Assembly (NCBI RefSeq): GCF_001467745.1
Contig: NZ_LNYG01000013.1
Span: 741,909 to 805,908, forward strand
Length of the DNA: 64,000 nucleotides
DNA from: Legionella jamestowniensis
GTDB taxonomy: Bacteria; Pseudomonadota; Gammaproteobacteria; Legionellales; Legionellaceae
Direction of reading: 5' to 3'
Shown: in pieces, positions 1 to 6,894 of the stretch
Numbering within the stretch: the stretch's first letter is position 1
How the letters are laid out: each line of letters starts with the position of its first letter
Made by a program: the position numbers and the translations under genes
The notes under the pieces: generated by a model
Told to the model about the DNA's origin: nothing
The model's database searches: none
The model's input: only the letters and a program-made list of their open reading frames with translations

Positions 1-137
1 ATGCTGCCGGAATTGTTTTGGGTGCTCGTGTTCCATTCATTCTGGTGAGCCGAGCCGACTCACTTAGAACGAGGCTCTTCTCTTGCTCCCTGGCTGTTAA
101 ACTGGCGGCAGCTCGAAAGGAAGGACGAATCAAATGA
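1..137 (+). CDS. Phosphate acetyl/butyryltransferase, C-terminal end (partial)
   Basis: The reading frame is open from position 3 to the TGA at 135-137. It encodes about 44 residues containing GARVPFILVSRADSLRTRL, the typical C-terminal strand and helix of the Pta/Ptb family, which moves an acyl group between CoA and phosphate. The start lies outside the window. The stop overlaps the acetate kinase start (ATGA), so the two are translationally coupled. Pta/Ptb plus acetate kinase converts acyl-CoA to acyl-phosphate and then to acid and ATP. Acetyl versus butyryl specificity, or fusion to an enoyl-CoA hydratase domain, cannot be judged from this fragment. Confidence 0.85.
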   Translation, partial: AAGIVLGARVPFILVSRADSLRTRLFSCSLAVKLAAARKEGRIK

Positions 138-1297
138 CCCAAGTACAAGAAGCCAGTATCCTTGTGATTAATGCAGGCTCTTCCAGTGTCAAATTTCAGC
201 TTTTTTCAAGACAATTAAACCCACAACTGTTGGTTCAAGGGAAAGTATCTGATATTGGTAACAAGCCTTCATTTACAGCGATCGGTGCAATACCAAATCT
301 CGGCAATACAGAGGTTGATAAAAAAAGCCTTTCTGATGAGTGTACGCATGAAGAAGCCTTACGTCTTATTTTGAACTGGATTGAGGTTTTGAGTGAACAA
401 TGGCAGGTGACTGCAGTTGCTCATCGCATTGTCCATGGCGGGACTCTCTTTAAAAACAGTGTGATAGTCAATCCACACGTCATGCAGAAATTATGGGCAT
501 TAGCTCCATTGGCTCCTTTACACCAACCCCATAATCTCAAAGCCATTGAATTCATCAGTACCCTGAAACCAGAGGCACTTCAAATTGCTTGTTTTGATAC
601 AGCGTTTCATGCCCATCATAAGGCTTTGTTCACCGAGTATGCATTGCCACAAAAGATAAGGGAACAAGGTGTTCGTCGTTATGGGTTTCATGGATTATCG
701 TATGAATGGATTGTTCACACCTTGCGGCGGTATGAGCCTTCATTAGTTGAGGGACGGCTTATTGCGGCCCATCTTGGCAATGGAGCAAGTTTGTGTGCGA
801 TGCGTAATGGAGTAAGTATTGATACGACGATGGGCATGACTGCCTTGGATGGATTACCCATGGGAACTCGTTGTGGGAACCTTGATGCCGGCGCTGTAAC
901 GTTTATGATGCGTCATTTAGGCTTATCTACCGATGAGGTTGAGCGTCTTCTTTATAATGAATCTGGACTTCTTGGCTTATCAGGCTTAAGCAATGATGTG
1001 AAAATCTTGCAAGACAGTGAGGATACAAGGGCACAATTTGCATTAGATTATTTCTGCCTTAAAGCTGCCCAATTCATGGGGATGATGGCAGTAACCCTGG
1101 GTGGGATGGATGCCATCGTGTTTACGGGCGGTATTGGTGAGAACTCAGCCTTTGTGCGAAACACTATCTTGCGTCATTTGAAATTTCTTAAACCTTTTGA
1201 AACACGGGTTGTTACAGCTAACGAAGAGCGCATGATGGCAATTCATGCCATGTCACTTCTTGAGCGTCAAACGGGAGTAAAAGCTGATGGAGAATAA
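134..1297 (+). CDS. ackA: Acetate kinase family protein
   Basis: This 387-residue protein is of normal acetate kinase length. It belongs to the ASKHA fold and transfers phosphate between acetyl (or propionyl) phosphate and ADP in the cytoplasm. Visible motifs are NAGSSSVKF at the N-terminus (phosphate-1 loop), AHRIVHGG, CFDTAFH, RYGFHGLSYEW, HLGNGASLCA, the DTTMGMTALDGLPMGTRCG signature and VFTGGIGENSAFVR near the C-terminus. The start overlaps the upstream phosphotransacylase stop and its 3' end overlaps the next gene by 11 bp, so the three genes are probably one operon. Propionate or butyrate kinase activity is also possible. Confidence 0.95.
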   Translation: MTQVQEASILVINAGSSSVKFQLFSRQLNPQLLVQGKVSDIGNKPSFTAIGAIPNLGNTEVDKKSLSDECTHEEALRLILNWIEVLSEQWQVTAVAHRIVHGGTLFKNSVIVNPHVMQKLWALAPLAPLHQPHNLKAIEFISTLKPEALQIACFDTAFHAHHKALFTEYALPQKIREQGVRRYGFHGLSYEWIVHTLRRYEPSLVEGRLIAAHLGNGASLCAMRNGVSIDTTMGMTALDGLPMGTRCGNLDAGAVTFMMRHLGLSTDEVERLLYNESGLLGLSGLSNDVKILQDSEDTRAQFALDYFCLKAAQFMGMMAVTLGGMDAIVFTGGIGENSAFVRNTILRHLKFLKPFETRVVTANEERMMAIHAMSLLERQTGVKADGE

Positions 1298-2042
1298 AAA
1301 AGGATTGATTGTTGGAATTGCCAATGAGTACTCCATCGCATGGGGTTGTACTAAAGCATTGCATGAAGCGGGCAGCGAATTGGCAATCACCTATCAAAAT
1401 GAGAAAACCAGGGGCTATGTACAGCCTTTGGCTGAAAAAGTGTCATCTCCTATTGTTATGCCTTTGGACGTGACGGATAAGGAACAATTTGATGCCCTAT
1501 TTCAGAAAATAAAAGACCGCTGGGGTCGTCTTGATTTTGTTATCCATGCGATTGCCTTTGCACCAAAAACTGATTTACAAGGTCGTGTTGTCGATTGCTC
1601 GAAAGACGGCTTCATGATGGCGATGGATATTTCTTGTCATTCGCTCATCCGATTGGCAAAAGCCGCTGAACCACTGATGGTCGATGGAGGGAGTATCATA
1701 ACCATGAGTTATTATGGTGCCGAAAAAGTGGTCAAAAATTACAATCTCATGGGGCCTGTTAAAGCGGCTTTGGAAACCTCAGTACGCTATCTCGCCATGG
1801 AACTTGGCAGTAAAAAGATTCGAGTCAATGCCATTTCTCCAGGGCCAATAAGCACTCGTGCAGCCTCAGGTTTAGCTGATTTTGATACGCTGATGGAACA
1901 GGCAGCAAAGGAAGCGCCCTTGCATCAACTGGTTACAATAGAGGACATTGGTGAAACAGCCTCATTTTTGGTATCCGATAAAGCCGCCTCCATCACTGGT
2001 CAGACTCTTTATGTGGATAGCGGCTACAATATTAAGGGCTAA
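1287..2042 (+). CDS. fabI: Enoyl-ACP reductase, FabI type
   Basis: This 251-residue short-chain dehydrogenase-like enoyl-ACP reductase reduces trans-2-enoyl-ACP with NAD(P)H in fatty-acid elongation. The nucleotide-binding segment GIANEYSIAWGCTKAL has the FabI-type spacing rather than the classical GxxxGxG. The catalytic Y-x6-K is seen in NYNLMGPVKAAL, and RVNAISPGPI follows. It overlaps the acetate kinase gene by 11 bp. A phosphotransacylase, acetate kinase and fabI-like operon is known from rhizobia, which suggests a secondary FabI linked to acyl-phosphate or PHB-related metabolism. Whether a second fabI exists elsewhere in this genome cannot be seen here. Confidence 0.9.
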   Translation: MENKKGLIVGIANEYSIAWGCTKALHEAGSELAITYQNEKTRGYVQPLAEKVSSPIVMPLDVTDKEQFDALFQKIKDRWGRLDFVIHAIAFAPKTDLQGRVVDCSKDGFMMAMDISCHSLIRLAKAAEPLMVDGGSIITMSYYGAEKVVKNYNLMGPVKAALETSVRYLAMELGSKKIRVNAISPGPISTRAASGLADFDTLMEQAAKEAPLHQLVTIEDIGETASFLVSDKAASITGQTLYVDSGYNIKG

Positions 2043-2091
2043 TAAACCAAAAGTCATTTTTTCTTTAAAAGTATTCTTGGTCATTTAGTAA

Positions 2092-2835
2092 TTACATGTA
2101 TTGTCCACCATTGATATCAAAGTTAGCACCCGTGATAAAGCCACTTTGTTCATCAGCAAGAAAAGCAACGACCCGAGCAATTTCCTGAGGTTTGCCTAAT
2201 CGCCCCACAGGAATTTGAGCGACAATGGCTTCTAAAACATCATCCCTCATCGCGGCAAGCATCTCCGTATTAATGTAGCCAGGGGAGACCGTGTTCACGG
2301 TAATTCCTTTCTTTGCGACTTCTTGCGCCAGGCTTTTGGTAAAACCATATAACGCCGATTTACTGGCGGCATAATTACATTGTCCGAACTGCCCTTTGCG
2401 CCCATTAATGGAGGAGATTGTGATAATACGCCCATAACCATTATCCAGCATGTTGGATAATACGGTTTTCGTCATATTAAAAACGCTATTTAAATTAGCA
2501 TTAATGACTTCTTGCCATTGTTCCGGTGTCATTTTTTTCAAGCTGGCATCATGAGTAATGCCTGCATTATTAACTAGAACGTCAATTTTGCCGTACTTCT
2601 CTATCACCAAATCCGTTAATTTTTCACAATCATTGAAGGAAGAAATATCCGCATAGGCAATGTCGATATCAAATCCTTGCATGGATTGTTTTTTCTGCCA
2701 TTCTCTTGCTAATTCGTGATGGCCATGTTTGAAGTAGCAAGCAATCACTTGATAATTGAGGTTTTGCATTTCTTGACATATGGCTGTTCCAATGCCACCA
2801 GTTCCTCCCGTTACTAAAGCAATTCGTTTGTTCAC
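2092..2835 (-). CDS. phaB: Acetoacetyl-CoA reductase (PHB synthesis)
   Basis: This 247-residue classical short-chain dehydrogenase reduces acetoacetyl-CoA to (R)-3-hydroxybutyryl-CoA for polyhydroxybutyrate. It has TGGTGGIG at the N-terminus for the NADP(H) loop, NNAGITHD, the active-site Ser of ITISSINGRKG, YAASK for the catalytic Tyr and Lys, and GYINTEM. The residues match PhaB more closely than FabG (ITHDASLKKMTPEQW, GANFDINGGQYM). It is convergent with the ack-fabI operon. Distinction from a FabG 3-oxoacyl-ACP reductase rests on family resemblance only. Confidence 0.88.
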   Translation of the reverse strand: MNKRIALVTGGTGGIGTAICQEMQNLNYQVIACYFKHGHHELAREWQKKQSMQGFDIDIAYADISSFNDCEKLTDLVIEKYGKIDVLVNNAGITHDASLKKMTPEQWQEVINANLNSVFNMTKTVLSNMLDNGYGRIITISSINGRKGQFGQCNYAASKSALYGFTKSLAQEVAKKGITVNTVSPGYINTEMLAAMRDDVLEAIVAQIPVGRLGKPQEIARVVAFLADEQSGFITGANFDINGGQYM

Positions 2836-2864
2836 CTTCCTTCCTCCTTGATTTGGTTATTTAA

Positions 2865-3074
2865 TTATTTAACGAGTTCAACGTCCTCTGCTTGCGGCCC
2901 TTTTTGTCCTTTGCCTACTTTAAATAGAACGGTTGCCCCTTCGGGAAGGGTTTTAAAACCGCTACTTTGTATAGCACTGAAATGGACAAAATAATCCTTG
3001 CCACTACTTTCAATAAAGCCAAAGCCCTTGCCTTCATTAAACCATTTTACTTTACCGCGAATTTTATTGGTCAT
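2865..3074 (-). CDS. Cold-shock domain protein
   Basis: This 69-residue single cold-shock domain (OB fold) protein binds single-stranded RNA or DNA and melts RNA structure. RNP1 is GKGFGFIES and RNP2 is YFVHFSAIQ; the N-terminal [12 protein letters not shown] is diagnostic. It is monocistronic, 29 bp upstream of phaB on the same strand. Its upstream region (3075-3258) probably carries the 5' leader, as is usual for csp genes, but no specific element could be assigned. Confidence 0.95.
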   Translation of the reverse strand: MTNKIRGKVKWFNEGKGFGFIESSGKDYFVHFSAIQSSGFKTLPEGATVLFKVGKGQKGPQAEDVELVK

Positions 3075-3258
3075 TTTGGTTTCTTTTCTGATAATTTGAG
3101 TGCTTTATAGTGTCATGCTACATGATTCTCTGTGTCAATAGTCAGTATTTTAGCTCAGCAATCCTGGATTTTTTTATTCTTTCTAAGTCATGGGGTTTTA
3201 AAACCAAAAGACATAATCAAAAGAACTGAGGAGAATTATTGATTGTCGCATCCCTTTC

Positions 3259-3696
3259 TCAATTAATTGAATCAGAGGGCTTAGTTTCTTCTTCCATCTT
3301 CTTCAATGAAACAACTTTATCACACTGAATCTCAATCGTATTTGTTTTACGTGTTGATACACCCCAGCATCTTATCCTTTTTCCATCAATATTCATTGAT
3401 AGGATATGAATAATCAAATTTTTTCCATAAGTGTTGTCTATCTTAATATCTTGAGTATTACTTGTTTTTGTAGTAATTCTCCCAATTGAATTTCCATTAC
3501 GATGGAACTCTATTAATATCTCGATATTGGATAAAGATACATTTTTTATTTTGGAATCTTTATGATATTTAATATGATAGGATTCCTTGCCTGCATAGGC
3601 GTTTATTGCTGTGAAGAAAAAAATAACAATAAGAACAACCTTAAAAAAGCTCATTTTTTCTATTTTAGACAGTCTGATATGCTTCATGTGAGTCAT
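3259..3696 (-). CDS. Small exported protein of unknown function
   Basis: The family is not recognised. The ORF is 145 residues and Lys/Ile/Asn-rich. A hydrophobic stretch FFKVVLIVIFFFTAINAYA starts near residue 17 and ends in a plausible signal peptidase I site after AYA, so the mature protein is probably periplasmic or secreted. The first Met may not be the real one: a GGGGG run sits only one base before it, which suits the ATG at 3687 better, and the Met just before the hydrophobic segment is also possible. The mature part looks like a small beta-rich domain with two cysteines. Its base composition is AT-rich like the neighbouring island. Confidence 0.55.
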   Translation of the reverse strand: MTHMKHIRLSKIEKMSFFKVVLIVIFFFTAINAYAGKESYHIKYHKDSKIKNVSLSNIEILIEFHRNGNSIGRITTKTSNTQDIKIDNTYGKNLIIHILSMNIDGKRIRCWGVSTRKTNTIEIQCDKVVSLKKMEEETKPSDSIN

Positions 3697-3906
3697 GCCC
3701 CCTTATTTTTTTGATATTCCAATAAAAATTTTCATGTTCCCCAGTTCTATAAAATTAATATTAATCCTTCTTCTGCATACATATAATCCCTCCAAGTTTA
3801 GACTACACAAAACAAATTTTTGAGGGGCAATGAACGTAAGTCTGATTCAGAGTATCCTTTGACAATATATAACCCAATCATTAATGCATCGTATTCTACT
3901 CCTCTG
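3697..3906. other. Gene-free stretch at the island's left side
   Basis: This AT-rich stretch has no convincing ORF. It lies between the exported protein's 5' end and a cluster of palindromes. It probably holds the promoter for the minus-strand gene at 3259-3696. No direct repeat that would mark an integration end was recognised. Confidence 0.4.
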
Positions 3907-4021
3907 TTCTGCGTCACTGCAATTTTGTGCAGTGACGCAGAAAACCAACCTTGATTTTACCGGGTAAAATCAAAACATTAGCGCATTTTGTCCTGGCGCC
4001 CGTCTGGCGTCAGGACAAAAT
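3907..4021. repeat. Cluster of three adjacent palindromes
   Basis: Three hairpin-forming inverted repeats lie in 115 bp. The first has perfect 15-bp arms at 3907-3921 and 3928-3942 around a 6-nt loop. The second has perfect 10-bp arms at 3951-3960 and 3964-3973 around a 3-nt loop. The third has about 16-bp arms at 3985-4000 and 4006-4021 with one G-T pair and a 5-nt loop. None is followed by a clear T-run, so they are not ordinary terminators. They lie immediately upstream of the first hammerhead unit. They could be a recombination or replication site of the island, or a structured leader. Confidence 0.8.
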
Positions 4022-4074
4022 TCTCTTCTTCAAACCCTTGCGCAGCAAGCACCGCTTTGGTACTTTTTAATGAA

Positions 4075-4127
4075 GCACAACTGAAGAGCTGGTGTGATTC
4101 CAGCGAAACGTATCCAACGTCTTGTGC
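4075..4127 (+). ncRNA. Type I hammerhead ribozyme, copy A
   Basis: All conserved core elements occur in order. Stem I is GCACAA (4075-4080) with UUGUGC (4122-4127). The core is CUGAAGA (4081-4087, a CUGANGA match). Stem II is GCUGG (4088-4092) with CCAGC (4100-4104) around loop UGUGAUU. GAA follows at 4105-4107. Stem III is ACGU (4108-4111) with ACGU (4117-4120) around loop AUCCA. The cleavage triplet GUC ends at C4121, so predicted cleavage is between 4121 and 4122. Stems II and III are closed and stem I is open, which is type I. Copy B has the same design with compensatory changes. Self-cleavage is inferred, not shown. Confidence 0.9.
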
Positions 4128-4223
4128 AAAGCCACTTCATTCCCTAACTCTGTGGCTAGACGTTCAGTCGGGAAAACCATCTAGGAATCTCTGCCATCCG
4201 GCAGGGCAACTCCCTCGGGAGTT
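4128..4223 (+). ncRNA. Pseudoknot domain following hammerhead A
   Basis: A stem AGCCAC (4130-4135) with GUGGCU (4152-4157) encloses UUCCC (4140-4144), which can pair with GGGAA (4170-4174) outside the stem, making an H-type pseudoknot. Two more hairpins follow: CUGCC/GGCAG (4191-4195 with 4200-4204) and AACUCC/GGAGUU (4208-4213 with 4218-4223). The same arrangement appears after hammerhead B, with stem covariation. After ribozyme cleavage this would be the structured 5'-OH leader of the recombinase mRNA. The function is unknown. Confidence 0.7.
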
Positions 4224-4470
4224 TAAGTCAATTTATTTCAATTTGACCATGGACTTGTGACAAGGCCCATTGTCTTGTCGTTTTTATTAATCAGCAAAAT
4301 AAGGAGAAATAACCACTAGAAAAACTGTAATAATCGGCGAGATCGTTTGCCTTATAACGATTGTTTTGCCCCCCAACTTCGAGCTTTATGGCTTTTGCCA
4401 GGTTTCATTTTTGAGTGAGCCGCTCGACCAACACTAAACCAGAAACAGGGCAAATGAATTTTCGGATTGG
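4224..4470 (+). other. Leader between the RNA unit and the recombinase genes
   Basis: This stretch has no gene. It contains one further inverted repeat, GACAAG with CTTGTC at about 4258-4278, just past the pseudoknot domain. It would be the 5' untranslated region of the recombinase transcript if transcription starts upstream of the hammerhead. No strong promoter was recognised. Confidence 0.4.
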
Positions 4471-5277
4471 ATGATGAGACAATATTCCTTAAGACAAACT
4501 GCTAATCGGTACTTTCAGCTTGATAACCGAGGCAGCTATCAAGAAAAGAAAAAGCGTGCTTACGTCATACAAAAAATGATTGATGATTTATTTTGCATTG
4601 GTGATGTGCCTACCTCATGGCAAGTCATGAAATCAGAGCATATTCAAAAGCTGGTTGAATATTGGAAAAAAGACCGTGTCAAAGACGCCACGATTATGCG
4701 TTACATGACAATTATCAGAAATTATTTACAGGATATTGATTGTCAAATACTCAATATTGATAACAAATCCTTGCAATTGCAAAGAAAAAAGCCAAAACGC
4801 CAACGATTAAAATGGCAACCTAACCTCTGGGAATCATTCTCTGATAGGACACCACGTATCATCATGGCACTGCAAACACAATTTGGCCTAACTTTTAGTG
4901 AAGCAATACATATTAGGCCAGGTATCCATATTAAAGAACATAAACTCTCGCTCACACGCGAGATCACTTTTAACTCGGTGGATAGAACCATTCCTATCAG
5001 AAATGAAATCCAAAAAAATATTCTGTCTGATTTAGAACAACTAACCAATAGGCAAAGCCTGGTACATTTTTTTAGCTACAAACGCATCAAGCTAGATTGG
5101 AATCATGCACTGGTAGACCACAGCATCCCAATAAAAAAATCCTGGCGTTATTTATATGCAAGACAGATGTACGAATACTTACTACCGATTCTGGGCAACT
5201 ACCAAACCTGTTTAGTATTACATGATGAACTGGGAATAAAATCCCGCAACACACTATGGGCATACCTCCATGAGTAA
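4471..5277 (+). CDS. Tyrosine recombinase-like protein lacking the first catalytic Arg
   Basis: This 268-residue protein has the layout of a phage-type integrase: an N-terminal SAM-like DNA-binding region (to about residue 95, with the core-binding pattern TIMRYMTIIRNYL) and a catalytic-domain-like region. The place where active recombinases have GLRxxEA reads FGLTFSEAIHI, so the first catalytic Arg is replaced. The C-terminal part also has no recognisable HxxR or Tyr box. It overlaps the next gene by 8 bp and resembles it in sequence pattern, so it is probably a diverged partner of the same complex. A structural or att-site-selecting role is inferred. ATG codons at 4471 and 4474 are both possible starts. 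Confidence 0.7.
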   Translation: MMRQYSLRQTANRYFQLDNRGSYQEKKKRAYVIQKMIDDLFCIGDVPTSWQVMKSEHIQKLVEYWKKDRVKDATIMRYMTIIRNYLQDIDCQILNIDNKSLQLQRKKPKRQRLKWQPNLWESFSDRTPRIIMALQTQFGLTFSEAIHIRPGIHIKEHKLSLTREITFNSVDRTIPIRNEIQKNILSDLEQLTNRQSLVHFFSYKRIKLDWNHALVDHSIPIKKSWRYLYARQMYEYLLPILGNYQTCLVLHDELGIKSRNTLWAYLHE

Positions 5278-6169
5278 ATCAAAGCTGAAAAGCGCATTAT
5301 TTTCGATCAATGAATGTGTCAAAGAGTTAGGCGTATATTCCCATGCCAGCAAAGCCGACACACGCCATATCTTAAATCGCTGCATTAAGGATCTACATGA
5401 CCAGGGTTTTATGGTTGCTCATGTTAAAGGGCTAAAATCAAAACACATTTATGTGTTAGTAGAGCACTGGAAAAAACTGGGTAAAAACCCCGCTACTATC
5501 AAAAATTACATGTCTAAACTAAGGAAGTTATCTATCTGGCTCAATAAACCAGAATTGATCAAGCCGAGCAATGATCATTATCAAATTGACAAGCGGAATT
5601 ATGTGCCAACACATAACAAAGCCATCACTAACGTAGATTTCTCAAAATGCGAAAATCCAATGATACGTCTATCTCTTGAGGCCCAATGCCTCTTTGGTTT
5701 ACGCCGTGAAGAGTCAATGAAATTAGTTATCAGTGATGCTTGGAGAGGGGACCGTCTAATATTAAAATCCAGCTGGACAAAAGGCGGTATTGGGAGATCC
5801 ATAGATATCACCAACGATGAACAAAAAGAATGGCTAGAAAAAGCGATTAAGCAAGTACCTCATGGTCGATCATTGATCCCCAAAGGCAAAACCTATAAAC
5901 AATATTTAAGGCAATACCAAACTGAAACAGAAAAGCTGGGACTTAAAAAGTGCCATGGTCTGCGTCATGCCTATGCTCAAAAAAGATATCATGAAATCAC
6001 GAGTCAGCTTTCTCCAGATAAACAGTCATTAAAATGTCCAATTGAGGGTGGAAAATCATCTAAATATTTGTCTCAATCAGAAAAAGCAATAGATCGTGAA
6101 GCCCGTGGAATTATAAGTAGAGACCTCGGCCACTCCAGAGTATCCATAACCAAAATTTATTTAGGCTGA
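5270..6169 (+). CDS. Tyrosine recombinase/integrase with a full catalytic set
   Basis: This 299-residue recombinase would cut and rejoin DNA through a covalent 3'-phosphotyrosine. Visible parts are an N-terminal SAM-like domain (NPATIKNYMSKLRKLSIWL), the first Arg in LFGLRREESMKL, a beta-hairpin Lys in SWTKGGIGRS, HGLRHAYAQKR (HxxR), LGHSRVSIT (His box) and a final KIYLG (Tyr). It looks active, unlike its upstream partner. It starts inside the upstream gene (8-bp overlap), implying coupled translation in fixed ratio. Its 3' end overlaps the convergent acetyltransferase gene by 9 bp. It is the likely mobility gene of the island. Confidence 0.88.
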   Translation: MSKSKLKSALFSINECVKELGVYSHASKADTRHILNRCIKDLHDQGFMVAHVKGLKSKHIYVLVEHWKKLGKNPATIKNYMSKLRKLSIWLNKPELIKPSNDHYQIDKRNYVPTHNKAITNVDFSKCENPMIRLSLEAQCLFGLRREESMKLVISDAWRGDRLILKSSWTKGGIGRSIDITNDEQKEWLEKAIKQVPHGRSLIPKGKTYKQYLRQYQTETEKLGLKKCHGLRHAYAQKRYHEITSQLSPDKQSLKCPIEGGKSSKYLSQSEKAIDREARGIISRDLGHSRVSITKIYLG

Positions 6170-6697
6170 CACTTTTTGTTTTTTTAGCTTTTCAATACAC
6201 AATTTCATTTTATAATGTGGCACTGGATGCCATGAAGCTAGAAATTCTCCAATAATTTCAAAACCAACCTTTTTATAAACATGAACCGCACGCTCATTAG
6301 AGATCTCAGGATCAATAAGCACTATTTTTGCATCAGAAAATTGACTTAAAATAAACTCATGAATCATCCATACTGATAATCCCTTACCGATATAATCCAA
6401 TCTGCAAATGAATAAATCTAGAGTAACTGCACCATCAAGATATTCTTCTGATTTCTCTATTTCAGAAGTAATTAAATAAGCGAATGGGATTTCATTATCA
6501 TAGGCTATCCAATGAGTAGCCCACGATTCCCCATCACTTAAAAATTGATCAATGTCTTTAATCGTATTACTTAGACCATCACCATGAAGCCATTCATTAA
6601 TATGTGGCTGATGAATCCACGCCAGAACAAGTTCATGTTGAGATTTATTCATTGGTCTGAAACAAAAACGCAACTCATTTGAGGAGGCTTTAATCAT
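6161..6697 (-). CDS. AAC(6')-like GNAT acetyltransferase
   Basis: This 178-residue GCN5-type N-acetyltransferase uses acetyl-CoA. The pattern of aminoglycoside 6'-acetyltransferases is visible: an early WIHQPHINEWLHG segment, the acetyl-CoA loop YIGKGLSVWMIHEF (motif A, Q/R-x-x-G-x-G/A type), and DPEISNERAVHVYKKVGFE (motif B, close to DPxxxNxRAxxxYxKxGF of AAC(6')-Ib-like enzymes). It could confer aminoglycoside resistance, or it could acetylate a siderophore or hydroxamate intermediate (IucB-like), as the family includes both. It is on the minus strand, tail-to-tail with the recombinase, and reads away from hammerhead B. Confidence 0.75.
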   Translation of the reverse strand: MIKASSNELRFCFRPMNKSQHELVLAWIHQPHINEWLHGDGLSNTIKDIDQFLSDGESWATHWIAYDNEIPFAYLITSEIEKSEEYLDGAVTLDLFICRLDYIGKGLSVWMIHEFILSQFSDAKIVLIDPEISNERAVHVYKKVGFEIIGEFLASWHPVPHYKMKLCIEKLKKQKVSA

Positions 6698-6846
6698 CTA
6701 AATAATACTCAAATAACGGGGAGCTAATCTTTGAATTGTATCACTTATCAGAAAACTGTGTATTAATAAATTTTCAAATAAGTTCATTTACTATCATTTG
6801 GAAAAAGCGCTTGATTTCCAGTTCTGGCTTGATAATCTAAAAGCAA
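6698..6846. other. Divergent intergenic region
   Basis: This is the upstream region of the acetyltransferase gene on the minus strand. It leads into hammerhead copy B on the plus strand and is AT-rich. It lacks the palindrome cluster that precedes copy A. No ORF with a credible start is present. Confidence 0.4.
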
Positions 6847-6894
6847 CACAACTGAAGAGTCAGTGCGATTCTGACGAAACCTACAGGTCTTGTG
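6847..6894 (+). ncRNA. Type I hammerhead ribozyme, copy B
   Basis: Stem I is CACAA (6847-6851) with UUGUG (6890-6894). The core is CUGAAGA (6852-6858). Stem II is GUCAG (6859-6863) with CUGAC (6871-6875) around loop UGCGAUU. GAA follows at 6876-6878. Stem III is ACC (6879-6881) with GGU (6886-6888) around loop UACA. The cleavage triplet GUC ends at C6889, so predicted cleavage is 6889/6890. Relative to copy A, three of five stem II pairs and one stem III pair change on both sides, and loop II keeps GAUU. This is strong evidence for selection on structure. Activity is inferred. Confidence 0.9.

Noticed and set aside
331-360. Hammerhead-like CUGAUGA followed by GAAG inside ackA
   Set aside because: It is inside a conserved coding region, lacks the A after GAA, and no stem I or stem III partners are present.
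3988-4260. 90-residue open frame over the palindrome and hammerhead A region
   Set aside because: It runs through a palindrome, the ribozyme and the pseudoknot, has Ser/Pro-rich random-looking composition and no ribosome site; the RNA structure explains the conservation better.
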